Source of the DNA: Incurvaria masculella
Lineage: Eukaryota > Arthropoda > Insecta > Lepidoptera > Incurvariidae
Direction of reading: 5' to 3'
DNA length: 64,000 bases
NCBI GenBank assembly: GCA_946894095.1
Contig: OX335655.1
Coordinates: forward strand, 2,480,001-2,544,000
Made by a program: the position numbers and the translations under genes. The notes under the pieces were generated by a model. The model saw only the letters and a list, made by a program, of their open reading frames with translations. It ran no database searches and had not been told where the DNA came from. This document shows, in pieces, positions 54,846 through 64,000 of this stretch. The stretch's first letter is position 1. Each line of letters begins with the position of its first letter.

Positions 54846-55918
54846 GAGTGCGATAGCACAATATAAAATTAGAAGCGATTTCGTCGTTTTTCAATATTAA
54901 GTAACAGGGAGTAAGAAGCCCCGACAAAAACCCTTTTTTATGGTAAATAAGTGGTGACCCTCTGATTATTTGTCAATCAAATTTTTTAACTCTTCCTCAA
55001 TATTTCAAAGTGAAACTTAAAACATAACTTCAGATCATAATTTTGAAACTTCACAGTTTACAGTGTGGCCTACGCAAGTTGGCGTGCGAATGAGTTTGAA
55101 ATATCGATTGTCTATAGCGACCGCGTGTTTGTTTGTGGTCACGTACAGCAATTTAATTGTGAATAGACGGAATCCCTGCCTGCGGAAGTAAAACCAGGAA
55201 ATCGGTATAGAATACTTTCGATCACCATTATTGGCACTATTTTGTACAAGCTTTCAATATCTGAATCTGCAAGTTTTCGTTATGCTATGATCAAAACCGA
55301 ATCAAAATTATAGAAACAAAGAAAGTATTTGTTGATGTTTATTATTTCTGTCGTTCGACTCAGAATTATTAAAAAAATCGTGCGCTACAATGAGCTACAG
55401 TTTTATTGCATCATGTTGAATACCAAACCCTAGGAAAAGAACATTACGTTACCTACACAATTAAAAGCACTGTTAAGTACGTGATTTTTAGTAATATATA
55501 AAAAACACAAATATAGATATTTATAATTTTCCATTAGACTTAGATAAAAAATCGATTCGAGGTACCGTAACAAAAATATTTGAATGGAGATTATTTTGAA
55601 TTCATTTGATTCAGATTTGTTAAAATAAACCAAACTGTGCCGACAGATGTAACATAGGTGACAATCATGTAATGCGAAATGGTGCTTCATAAATAAGTTC
55701 CAGTTCTAGTTTTCCTCCAACTCACTCTTCTGTTAATTTAGCGTGATGGTAGGTAGACAAAAATATACAGAATTAATAAATGTACAGGTAGGTACGAAGA
55801 TAGATAAGTGGTTCTAAAGCAATTAGCGGACAGATGGACAGAAAGACGCACAGTCAAACTGACGCCAGGCGGAATATTTGTAGAGTAATATCCACCTTTC
55901 GAATGGAACCCACCTGAC
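54846..55918. other. No gene recognised
   Basis: AT-rich sequence without domain, RNA gene or repeat border that I can support. Confidence 0.4.
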
Positions 55919-55939
55919 GAGGCGGAACTGTTCCGCCTC
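55919..55939. repeat. 9-bp GC-rich perfect hairpin with a 3-base loop
   Basis: GAGGCGGAA-CTG-TTCCGCCTC is exact. The nearby GGCGGATACAATAC (55994) starts a 71-codon frame with a good start context (AACAAAATGG), but its product has no recognisable domain. Confidence 0.6.
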
Positions 55940-56179
55940 CCTGTGTAATCCAGCTCGTCTCGGGTAAGCACCAGCAGTAGAAAACAAACAAAATGGCGGA
56001 TACAATACTTATAGAACAGCGGCAATTTGGGGTAATGGTGGCTTGTAACACTTTTGGGTCTTGTCGTCTGCGAACACGTTATTGCGGGCGTTTAGTAGGA
56101 ATGGAATGGTTAAATGTATCGAATCTAGTTACATTCAGATTTTGGAAAAATTCATTTAGTTTCCGAGTGGTCAGTCCGA

Positions 56180-56300
56180 GTTCTTCGTCCGACTTCGAAG
56201 TTACGTAAAAACGTCAAACTCCGTACAAGTTTTTACTAGATAGCTGTCAAAGTCAAACTTGGCCTTTCGATTTGTGTGAAAACGCGAAGTCGGCGTAAAC
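56180..56300 (+). repeat. Dispersed repeat, second copy of 45961-46105
   Basis: AAACTCCGTACAAGTTTTTA, AGCTGTCAAAGTCAAACTTG and CGATTTGTGTGAAAACGCGA align to the 45.96-kb copy. Confidence 0.55.
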
Positions 56301-56739
56301 GGCAACGTCAACGTATTCACGGCGATGACACGTTGAGTAAGCTGTCAAATCTAAGTCGGACTCGCAAATGTTAGTTCGCTTAACGCCCACTGCACGGGCT
56401 GTTCAATTCTCCATACATTTGAAAACGCCAGTCGATCAGTTTGGCGTTAACGTCAATTTATGTGACAACTGAGACTAAGGGCTCAGATAAAAAAGGAAGA
56501 AGATGTGCCATCTACCGCGATTACTATGAGACCAGCTGTCTCCAAGTATCTAACTACAAACCCAACTTAAACGTACATGCCACAAGCAAACACAGTCACA
56601 GACATATTGGAGTGTATGTGTGGATGGGAACTGATTTAGGGAACGTATGATTTAAACGGATCTTCGTTTCGGCTGTAGGCAGACCAATCGAAGCCAGCTC
56701 TTCGCGCCTCCGAAGTGGGGAAGCGGGGAAGTAGTTCTG

Positions 56740-57350
56740 CTAGCGTGAATTCCGCGACGAATGACAAACAATGCACTAGTTTCAGGCGCGGCGACGCTAC
56801 AGGTTCCGGCAGCCGACTTGAACGCAACGCCCAAGCGAGGCACCTGCGCTGGAGACCAATTCTGGGGATTCCGAGTTGATGAATCAAGAGTGTTCTTAGG
56901 AGAGGTCATAGTAAATTCACTTTGACATTACTTAGGTATTCTGGTAATCGATCGCAGCGCGACACGGAACGAGTGACACATTCCGAAGTCAGCGCTAACG
57001 AAGATTACATATCCATTCCCAGAAGCGATCCGTGAATACGTTGGAAGTTATAAACGGATTCTGTGAGGATTCAGGAGTGTGTATTACGTATGCAAAGTAA
57101 GTAGTAGTTTACTCCGTGTGTAGCGCAGAGGCTGGTTTTCTGATGGCATCGGGAGTGCGGGTATAGGGGATGCGCTCCGACGCGGTCCTAGTTTCTTGCA
57201 GCCGCCTGTATCGGCGGTTCGGGGGTGGGCAGCGCTTCCAGTGAGCAAGCTCTGAGCCAACATTTCCTATCCTTTGAACAATTAATGCGCAGTGCAGGCA
57301 GAGCTATATGATTTATGATTTGTAGCAAGAAACACTTAAAGCTTATAATT
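56740..57350 (+). repeat. Dispersed repeat split in two, contiguous counterpart at 62320-62530
   Basis: 56745-56790 (GACGAATGACAAACAATGCA) and 57225-57345 (AAGCTCTGAGCCAACA; TTAATGCGCAGTGCAGGCAG; GCAAGAAACACTT) match 62335-62365 and 62405-62525 in the same order. In the second region they are adjacent, so about 400 bases here may be an insertion. No inverted ends were found for it. Confidence 0.4.
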
Positions 57351-57639
57351 TTCCCCTACTGAAAAGTAAACAGGAGTTATCAGACATTATCAGAAGCGGA
57401 GTTAAGGATATTCTTGGCACACAATTTTTTATCCTTCCGAGTTCGAAGTAAGAAAGAACCCGTTAGGGGGGAGAATTGCCGAAATTCACGTCATTCTTGG
57501 AAATACGAAAAAAAATCAGATACCATGTAAAACTGTAGGTCCCCGCTGTCTCCAATTTTAAAAAAAACGTACGTGCCACATGCAAACATAGTCGCAGACG
57601 TATTGGAGGGCTTGCGGGTTTGGGAATTGGCTTAACGTA

Positions 57640-58325
57640 CGCATTCTTTATTTATTTATTTATTTATTTAAAAGGTTCACTTACAGAGTTATGTGTTAGA
57701 ACATGTAAAAATAAAATAACAAACAGATACATAGTATGGACACACACTCTACAACTAGTGAACACAACATGCGATTTATAATGTTGCAGCAGTGAGTGAA
57801 ACGTAGATTAATAAAAGATTACCAATATAACTAATATGAAAAATGAAAACAGGCAATTATCATAAAAGAAAACTAAAAACTAAAAATAAAAATTTCAATG
57901 AGATATTACTTACAACATATTTTAAAAACTTAATAGGAAGTGAAAATAAAAAACAAAACGCAATATAACACGAAGCCTACACGGACTTAGGCATGAGTCT
58001 CTTCACTATCGTAGGTGACCCCGAGAAGATGTCAAATTCATCTCGCCAAGTATTGCATTGTTTACACATTCTTACTAGTGGCGAGTGAGTCCCTGCATTA
58101 GTTCGACATCTTTCAATACTGAAGGGAAAGAAATATTGTGCTCTCGTGCTCACTCGTGGAACCATAATATTAATTTTAGCTAGTAGTTCTTCGAGCACAT
58201 CCGCGCGCGGTGGCGATGTTACGACTCTGCGGCATACGACGCGCCGCAGCCGGATTGTCTTACGGTTATGGTCACTTTGACCATACGGCGGAGGCGCGAT
58301 ATTGACCGCATGCCACTTCTCCTTC
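57640..58325 (-). pseudogene. LINE 3' end: C-terminal tail of ORF2, 3' UTR and (TAAA)n tail
   Basis: The minus strand is open from about 58325 to the stop at 57977. It reads KWHAVNIAPPPYGQSD, TIRLRRVVCRRVVTSPPRAD, VLEELLAKINIMVPRVSTRA and RTNAGTHSPLVRMCKQCN. The last segment (RTN ... HSPL.RM) is the conserved carboxy end of many insect LINE proteins. The frame lacks stops for about 115 codons; the ATG at 58198 is internal. About 300 bases of UTR follow, then a (TAAA)n run at 57645-57668, seen as TTTA on the plus strand. The 5' part of the element is absent. Confidence 0.65.
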
Positions 58326-58825
58326 CTTTATCTTCAGAGTGTCCGTACCATCTAATGTCTTCTAACTTCTTATGTTTTCAACAGTTTTGATATTTTTTTT
58401 GCAGACAAAAAAATAAACAAATGTCTTAAGATGCTACGCCCTTAATAAAAACGTCGTCGTTTGAAAATCATCTGAAAACCACTTTGAATATTAACTTGTA
58501 ATTGACTTAACATCTGAGTAGTTATGTAACTTATATGCAAATGTTCATTTAAAGGTTACTAGTGAAATGCGCAGATTCTAATAAAAAAAAGCAATTTAAA
58601 GACAATACATATAAAATAATACAAGCTTTGAAGGAACAGTAAAAGAAGAGTAATGAAACACCAATAAAGAGGTATTTTTAATGTAGAATAACTTGTTCCA
58701 GGTACAAGAATATCCACCAAATATTTCTCATAGTTTTATAAGGTTTTTGAAATTTTCTATTCACAAAATATATCATCGAAATCTGCGTCGGTATTTCTTT
58801 TATTAAATAATTTGGATTGGAAAAT

Positions 58826-59060
58826 ATTGGCTAATAAATAAAAAAAAATACTCGGTTGATTTTTCTTTAACTTCGTTTTTTTTTTTACTGAAAATTACAA
58901 ATATTTACAAAAAAATTAATGTTACAGAAATAGAAGGATTTTTTTATTAACTAATAAAAAAAAAAAAAACTCGGTTGATTTTTCTTTAACTTCGTTTTTT
59001 TACTGAAAATTACAAATATTTACAATAAATTTAATGTTACAGAAATAGAAGGATTTTTTT
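58826..59060 (+). repeat. Imperfect tandem duplication of an approximately 115-bp AT-rich unit
   Basis: The block AACTCGGTTGATTTTTCTTT, TAACTTCG, TTTTACTGAAAATTACAAAT, AATGTTACAGAAATAGAAGG occurs twice in a row, differing in the lengths of A and T runs. A related single unit lies at 40790-40890. It is embedded in the 58790-59160 dispersed repeat. Confidence 0.8.
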
Positions 59061-59705
59061 AAGTATATTTTTTTTATTCAGACAACTTTTATGGGTAGGG
59101 AAATATTGGCCTGTGGACAAAGAATACATTTCTTAAAATCTTAGATTTCCTGTGGATTCTCGACAGCCTTAAGCTATTAATTACTGCTTTACGAATTGTT
59201 TGTATTTAGAGAGATTGAGTGGAAACAATAAAGGATTTGTATCAGGCTGCATCAAAAATATTTCGCAGGTAAAAAGTTGATTATATGAGTGGGTAATTAA
59301 TTTGTACTTCATGAAGGCGCGCTCGGTCCCACTCTTGAATGGTTACCCTTTCTAAGCAAGGTCCATTACCTAAATGTGGGTCTTGTTTGTTCATAATAAT
59401 TGCTTTTTGCTTAATAACAATAAGTGATTATAAGACCCAATCTAATTTGTTAATATCTACACCGACTCGGTGCCACAGAATAATTAATAGTGCTACGCTC
59501 GTTGCTTAAATTTCAATTTCGCAACCTTTTGTATTACGAAGACTAGAATAGGTATTCAGTCTTCAAATTTATATTTTATTTTTATAAGGCCATCACAACA
59601 GTAAGTGAAATAAAGCTATGTAAATTTTAAACATAATTACAATTCATTTTGACAATTCATAAAGGTGCAAATATATTGACGTCTAGCTGTATTTGAAACA
59701 AGTAA

Positions 59706-59952
59706 TCTATGTATACTAATATTATAAATGCGAAAGTAAGTCTGTCCGTCTGTCTGTTGCGTTTTGACGCCTAAATCGCTTAACACATTTTGATGAATTT
59801 TAGTATACAGTCTGGACGTTAGTTACGTTTATTACGTTAGGACGGCTTACTTTTGTGGCGAAAATTAAACTCTGAAATAGGGGATGAAGTTTGAAAGCCC
59901 GACATTAGCCCAAAACGACCTTGACCCGAGCGGAGTAGGATCCCTCAGATAG
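59706..59952 (+). mobile_element. Short non-autonomous Helitron-like element, near complete
   Basis: The 5' end TATACTAATATTATAAATGC with GAAAGTAAGTCTGTCCGTCT is a terminus I recognise from insect Helitron-like elements. The 3' part has CCCGACATTAGCCCAAAACG, GACCCGAGCGGAGTAGGATC and CAGATAG (decayed CAGCTAG). At about 247 bases it has no coding capacity. It links the 5' end type with the CCCGAGCGGAGCCGGG 3' ends elsewhere in the window. Confidence 0.65.
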
Positions 59953-60367
59953 AGTCCGTGCTGAAAGAGCACCGGCGTGGCGTACAATGGAACTAACATT
60001 AAGATTTTAATTAAATACATTAAGACATTTACTAAGACCTGAGAATCTGAAAATATTATATTCTAACACAGTCTCAAAATATCAAGTTGTTACAGTCATA
60101 CTATAATCATGTGCCAGTGTTGTCAACAGGACAAATACGGTAAATTTTCTCTTTTCGCACCGACTCTAGTCAACAATATTTTTTAAATAGATGCTGTTGT
60201 TATATATCACTGCTTGACAAAAGATCTCTTGGAACCAATCACAATGGCAAGTCTTGTATTGTTATTTTGTCAAGCGTTGCACAGCGGTAGTGAAAGTGTT
60301 TCCGTTTCGAACGTTTTTGCCCTCAACATTATCTTAAATTTGACCAGCAACGTTACCTGCTCCGGTA

Positions 60368-60439
60368 GCCGTGATCGTCTAGTGGTTAGGACCCTACGTT
60401 GTGGCCGTAGTAACCCAGGTTCGAATCCTGGTCACGGCA
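60368..60439 (+). tRNA. tRNA-His (anticodon GTG)
   Basis: The 72 bases fold cleanly. The acceptor stem is GCCGTGA / TCACGGC with discriminator A. The D arm is GTCT/GGAC with AGTGGTTA in the loop. The anticodon stem CTACG / CGTAG closes the loop TTGTGGC with anticodon GTG. The T arm is CCAGG-TTCGAAT-CCTGG. A box TCTAGTGGTTAGG and B box GGTTCGAATCC are intact. A T-run at 60467-60476 could terminate Pol III. I see no intron. It has no SINE body attached, so a genuine gene is likelier than a SINE head. Confidence 0.93.
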
Positions 60440-60577
60440 GTGCCATCACTGTCGCGGCGGAGCATATTTTTTTTTCTTTGTTACTTAATTTATTTTCCGA
60501 AACTTTATTTGATATCAAGTAATAAAATTTTACGAACTTCAAAAAAAAAAACCTTTTTTAAATATTGTTGTTTTTGT

Positions 60578-60602
60578 ATTTGTATTTGTATTTGTATATA
60601 TA
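60578..60602. repeat. (TTTGTA)n microsatellite
   Basis: Four copies of the hexamer TTTGTA in a row. Confidence 0.85.
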
Positions 60603-60941
60603 AATCAGCCTTTGGAACACATAAGGAGCACTTGGAGTCGTCAAAATCTATTCCATGGAAAAAATCTAAGTTTCAAGTTAAAAGTTAATAACTAGGTATA
60701 TACCGTTATAACCTAACACTTAATATTAATACATGCAGTATTAAGATCTTGCTATAATTAAGGTTTATAAATTAGTAACTAAATAGTTCATCAAAAAAGG
60801 AATAATTGTCCGAATACAGATAAAATGAGACATACAGGGCATCAATAGAATTGTCAGGATACAAAATTAGATTTAAAATACAGAACTTCAATATTATTGT
60901 CAGAATTCAACATAAAATATGAAACTAGTAGTATGTACTAT

Positions 60942-61280
60942 GTCAGCCTCGGTGGCCCAGTGGCGCGACACTTCGGCGATCGCTCTCCGAAGTTAAGCAA
61001 CGCTGGGTCCGGTCTGGTCTTGGATAGGTGACCATTCGACCGTTGAGAGAGGCTGGCCGTGGTTCGGATTCCACGTTAAGCTGTAGGTCCCCTTCCTTAC
61101 TTACTAGGTGGTAGGGTTTATCCCGCCCGGGTTGGTACCATCGCATTGGATGAACGATGGTCGAAGCGGCAATGAAAATTGTCCGTGTGTTCCATCCAGT
61201 TCAATGAAGCCGTGCTATATAAGGAAGGTCCTGGCCATGACAGAACTTTTGGTATTAGCCATCCATGTCCAGTCACATAA
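60942..61280 (+). mobile_element. SINE, 5S-like head (family A), full length
   Basis: Best copy of family A: TCAGCCTCGGTGGCCCAGTG, then TCTCCGAAGTTAAGCAACGC and TTGGATAGGTGACCATTCG (5S rRNA-like), GGTTCGGATTCCACG, then the common body and GGTATTAGCCATCCATGTCC with a short A tail. Frames across it are not genes. Confidence 0.82.
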
Positions 61281-61299
61281 AAATGTAGTGTAACTAGAC

Positions 61300-61490
61300 G
61301 TGGATTCTTAATATCACATAATACACCGCAATTCCGAAGGAATAAGGTGCCTTGCCATGACCTTTCTTTACGAGCACGACTACATTGAACTGGATGGAAA
61401 ATACGGATTTTTTTAAATTTCTGCTCCGACCATCTTTTCATCTGATGCGATGGTATCAACAATGGCGGTTTTCCCTACCACCTAAAATTA
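61300..61490 (-). mobile_element. SINE body fragment, reverse orientation
   Basis: Plus-strand marks: CACCGCAATTCCGAAGGAAT, TTGAACTGGATGGAAAATAC, CGACCATCTTTTCATCTGAT, CCCTACCACCTA. There is no head. Confidence 0.65.
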
Positions 61491-61499
61491 AAAGGAGCC

Positions 61500-61735
61500 C
61501 ATGCAAAACTGTAGCTTCCCTTCCCCTACTAGGTGGTAGGGTTAAGCCCTCCCGCGTCGGTACCACCGCATTGCATGGAACAATGGTTAAATCGGCAAAG
61601 ATACATTGTCCGTGTTTCCCATCCGGTTTAGTGTAGCCGTGCTCATAAAGGTCTATGCACCAAATTCATTCTAAAATATCGAGTATTAGGCTCAGATGAA
61701 GACGGTAGTTGCGTGGAATCAGCCATCCAGACTAA
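61500..61735 (+). mobile_element. SINE body fragment, forward orientation
   Basis: CATGCAAAACTGTAG, CCCCTACTAGGTGGTAGGGT, TGTAGCCGTGCTCATAAAGG and GTTGCGTGGAATCAGCCATC. With the preceding reversed fragment it forms an inverted pair. There is no head. Confidence 0.68.
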
Positions 61736-61738
61736 GCG

Positions 61739-62128
61739 GCTCGTAGCCTAGTGGCGCGGGGACTGGCCTAGTGTAGCAGAGGCCTGGGTTCGATACCAAC
61801 ATGCACCACTGTCTTTCTCTTTCCGAGTTCGATAAGTGCATTTCGTCACGAATGCGAGCTGCCCCATGGTTCGGAATCCATGTAAAACTGTAGTTCCCCT
61901 TCCCCTACTAGGTGGTAGGGTTTAAGCACGCCCGGATTTGTACCATCGCATTGTATGAAAAGATGGTCGAAGCGGCAATAAAAAATTGTCCGTGTTTTCC
62001 ATCCAGTTCAATGTAGCCCTGCTCATAAAGGGAAGGTCCTGGCATGGCACCTAGTGCCTTCATGAATGTGGTGTATTGGGCTAATATCATAACGGTTGGG
62101 CTAAAACCATGTCAGGTTGCATAAAAAA
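61739..62128 (+). mobile_element. SINE, tRNA-like head (family B), full length
   Basis: CGGCTCGTAGCCTAGTGGCG, GGGTTCGATACC, CTTTCTCTTTCCGAGTTCGA, CCCCTACTAGGTGGTAGGG, CATTGTATGAAAAGATGGTC, GGGAAGGTCCTGGCATGGCA, then GTCAGGTTGCATAAAAAAAA. It is the most complete family-B copy and the reference for the others. Confidence 0.85.
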
Positions 62129-63829
62129 AACGAACTGACAAGCCGAAGCTACCGTCAATGTTTGGGTTAGTACTAAAAAGTGTTATCGCTAAAAAGTGGC
62201 TACGCTGCCGATATACTATTGACTTTCAGTCGCCACTTCCTTCCGTACTTTGTCGTCGGTATACCAATCGTGTTCAGCCCTACCCGGGGAGCGGGGCGCG
62301 GGGCATAGTCTCTGTAATTTCAGCAAGAATTCAGCAGCGAATGACAAACGATGCGCTAATTTCAGCGGAGAGGCGGCAGCGGTGGCAGCGCCGAGGGGCT
62401 GTGTATTACAGTAAGCAAATTCTGAGCCAACAGTTATAATAGTTAGAACTACAGTTAATGCGCAGTGCAGGCAACGCTATAGAAGTTATAAATTTGAACT
62501 GTTCTGCAGCAAGAAACACTTATAAGGCTCCAATAACCCACGCCTGATACCTCTTTTGAGGAAAATGAGGTGCTCAAGTTCCATACAATGGCTCCTGACT
62601 GTTTCCTCGTACAAATTAAGAGATATTATGTTTTTTTAATATTTTCTACTTCAAATAATCAATTGAGCGCTACGTCTGTACGTTTTTGGTATTTTTTTAA
62701 ACATTAACTCATATATATATGATACACGCATGTAACAAGTTGCACATAAACACAAGAAGGCGTGTATAATGGATATAAGTGAAGCTAACAAAATACCAAA
62801 ACAAACATATCAATCACATTAAATAAATCAAATGGGAGCTCAATCAATCTTTCAGAAACATATTTATAAAGGAGATATGCAACCGGAGCTCCAGTGACTT
62901 TTTTGGTGTAACAGAAATATGATCAATAGTGTTCGAAACCATCGATAATTATTTTAATTGATTTCAATTATCAAACATTACAACTTTCATAACTCCGGCT
63001 AATAAAATTCGATATAATTAAATGGACGTTGAACTATTAGTTCCATTGCAGAAAAAGTAGAGCCATCTGTTATCAAATATTCCAACAATTAACGATTATA
63101 GAAATGTTCGTCATTTCTTACTATAATTCTTTTTTCACTTCCCGTACAATTATATTTATTTTCATAAATAAATTGAAATACAATATATTTTAGCAAAAAT
63201 AATAATCCGATGCGCAGCGCCATCTATTGCATAACAGTAATAATATGTTGTGCTTGTTTTCTCGAATTTAACGTTTCTCTCGAAAAACCACTTTATGTAT
63301 TTAAGATAGTTGATTAGGATTAATTATTAATTGATTGGTATTAGCACCCCTCGTGAGTATGGTATAGCAGTACAATTTTACTTATGGCGAAAAAATCATA
63401 TTATTTTTTTCTCCCGAAGTAAAATTCCATTATTAATCATATGTTGATAACAAATCTTTACTGCGTTTTCTTGAAAGATACAGTTCATAAAAATAACCTA
63501 CGTATATTCATAAAACCGGACTACATGACTGATATAGGATGCACAGCACCACTGAACTGTTTTGGACTGGCCAATACGAGTCGATGCTACCAATTTCAGC
63601 TGTAAGAACGCCGTAAATTGTGCAAAGTGCGACACTGAAACGAAAATTTACGACTTCTATTCCCGGGGGACCGTATCCACTCCGACTTGCAGATATGATG
63701 TACTCGCAACTTATCCATACATAATATCTGTAGAGCATCAACTTATCCCGAGCCTTTTCACTTACCAGATGCCTGGTCACTTAGTATATTAGGTTGCGGA
63801 TTCGACTTACCTGTAAAAACAAAATTACA
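62129..63829. other. No gene; dispersed repeat at 62320-62530
   Basis: 62320-62530 pairs with the split repeat at 56740-57350. Two frames at 63508-63792 overlap on opposite strands and have no domain. The remainder is AT-rich. Confidence 0.4.
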
Positions 63830-63830
63830 T

Positions 63831-64000
63831 TGTCAATTATGCTTTCTAAATATTTTAAGTAAATATGAACAGTCAAATTATAATCTCATTAACATTTTTT
63901 CCGCGTGTATGGCAACGATTGTCAATTATGCTTTCTAAATATTTTAAGTAAATATGAACAGTCAATTATAATCTCATTAACATTTTTTCCGCGTGTATGG
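63831..64000 (+). repeat. 89-bp tandem repeat running off the window end
   Basis: TGTCAATTATGCTTTCTAAA recurs at 63831 and 63920. The two units differ by a single A in GTCAAATTATAA versus GTCAATTATAA over the visible 81 bases. Each ends TTTTTTCCGCGTGTATGG. This may be the start of a satellite array. Confidence 0.9.

Noticed and set aside
60214..60522. A 102-codon frame across the tRNA gene
   Set aside because: It reads through the tRNA-His gene; its start and end have no domain.

Overview
The window is AT-rich eukaryotic nuclear DNA made almost entirely of transposable elements. I see no intact host protein gene. Several repeats have a form I associate with butterflies and moths: the unit opening with GCGAGTCGGACTCGC that carries GGAC tracts and GGTTCCGTACC ends; short Helitron-like elements that begin TATACTAATATTATAAATG and end in CTAG after a CCCGAGCGGAGCCGGG hairpin; and tRNA- and 5S-type SINEs. 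My best guess is a lepidopteran insect. This rests on repeat style, not on a host gene.

The centrepiece is 20.57-33.20 kb. Three different members of one R4-clade (Dong/Rex6-type) non-LTR retrotransposon family lie head to tail, separated only by (TA)n tracts. Copy 1 (about 20575-25158) and copy 2 (25159-29686) each keep one reading frame of about 1320 codons: two SANT/Myb-like repeats, a reverse transcriptase with YMDD, a CCHC knuckle and a restriction-like endonuclease. Copy 1 is broken by three in-frame TAA codons and copy 2 by two, with no frameshift in either. Copy 3 (29687-33203) is 5'-truncated, has small deletions including one in the endonuclease core, and carries a 935-bp DNA transposon with perfect 16-bp inverted ends and a CTG duplication. 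All three share a 3' UTR structure whose stem sequences changed in a compensatory way, which supports a selected RNA fold just upstream of the TA target.

Other regions: 0-0.75 kb LINE 3' end; 1-6.3 kb SINEs, a GGAC-tract repeat, a foldback repeat and a Helitron-like composite; 8.4-9.05 kb a repeat interrupted by a 230-bp MITE (the empty site is visible in a second copy at 49 kb); 9.24-10.54 kb a GC-rich 52-bp minisatellite of about 25 units; 11.16-11.30 kb a perfect 40-bp inverted repeat; 16-17.6 kb a LINE fragment and a second composite repeat; 18-19.3 kb two MITEs; 35-42 kb a LINE fragment, MITEs, a large foldback and SINEs; 46.7 kb a LINE tail; 48.3 kb a TTAA-flanked MITE; 51.5-52.05 kb a Penelope-like remnant between inverted arms that each hold a candidate hammerhead ribozyme; 58 kb a LINE 3' end; 60.4 kb a tRNA-His(GTG) gene; 60.9-62.1 kb a SINE cluster; 63.8 kb to the end an 89-bp tandem repeat.

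The genes do not form a pathway. What connects them is parasitism and nesting: R4-type elements stacked on one another's TA tails, DNA transposons inside retrotransposons, and SINEs that share one body under different Pol III heads. All homology calls are by eye from the translated and nucleotide sequence.
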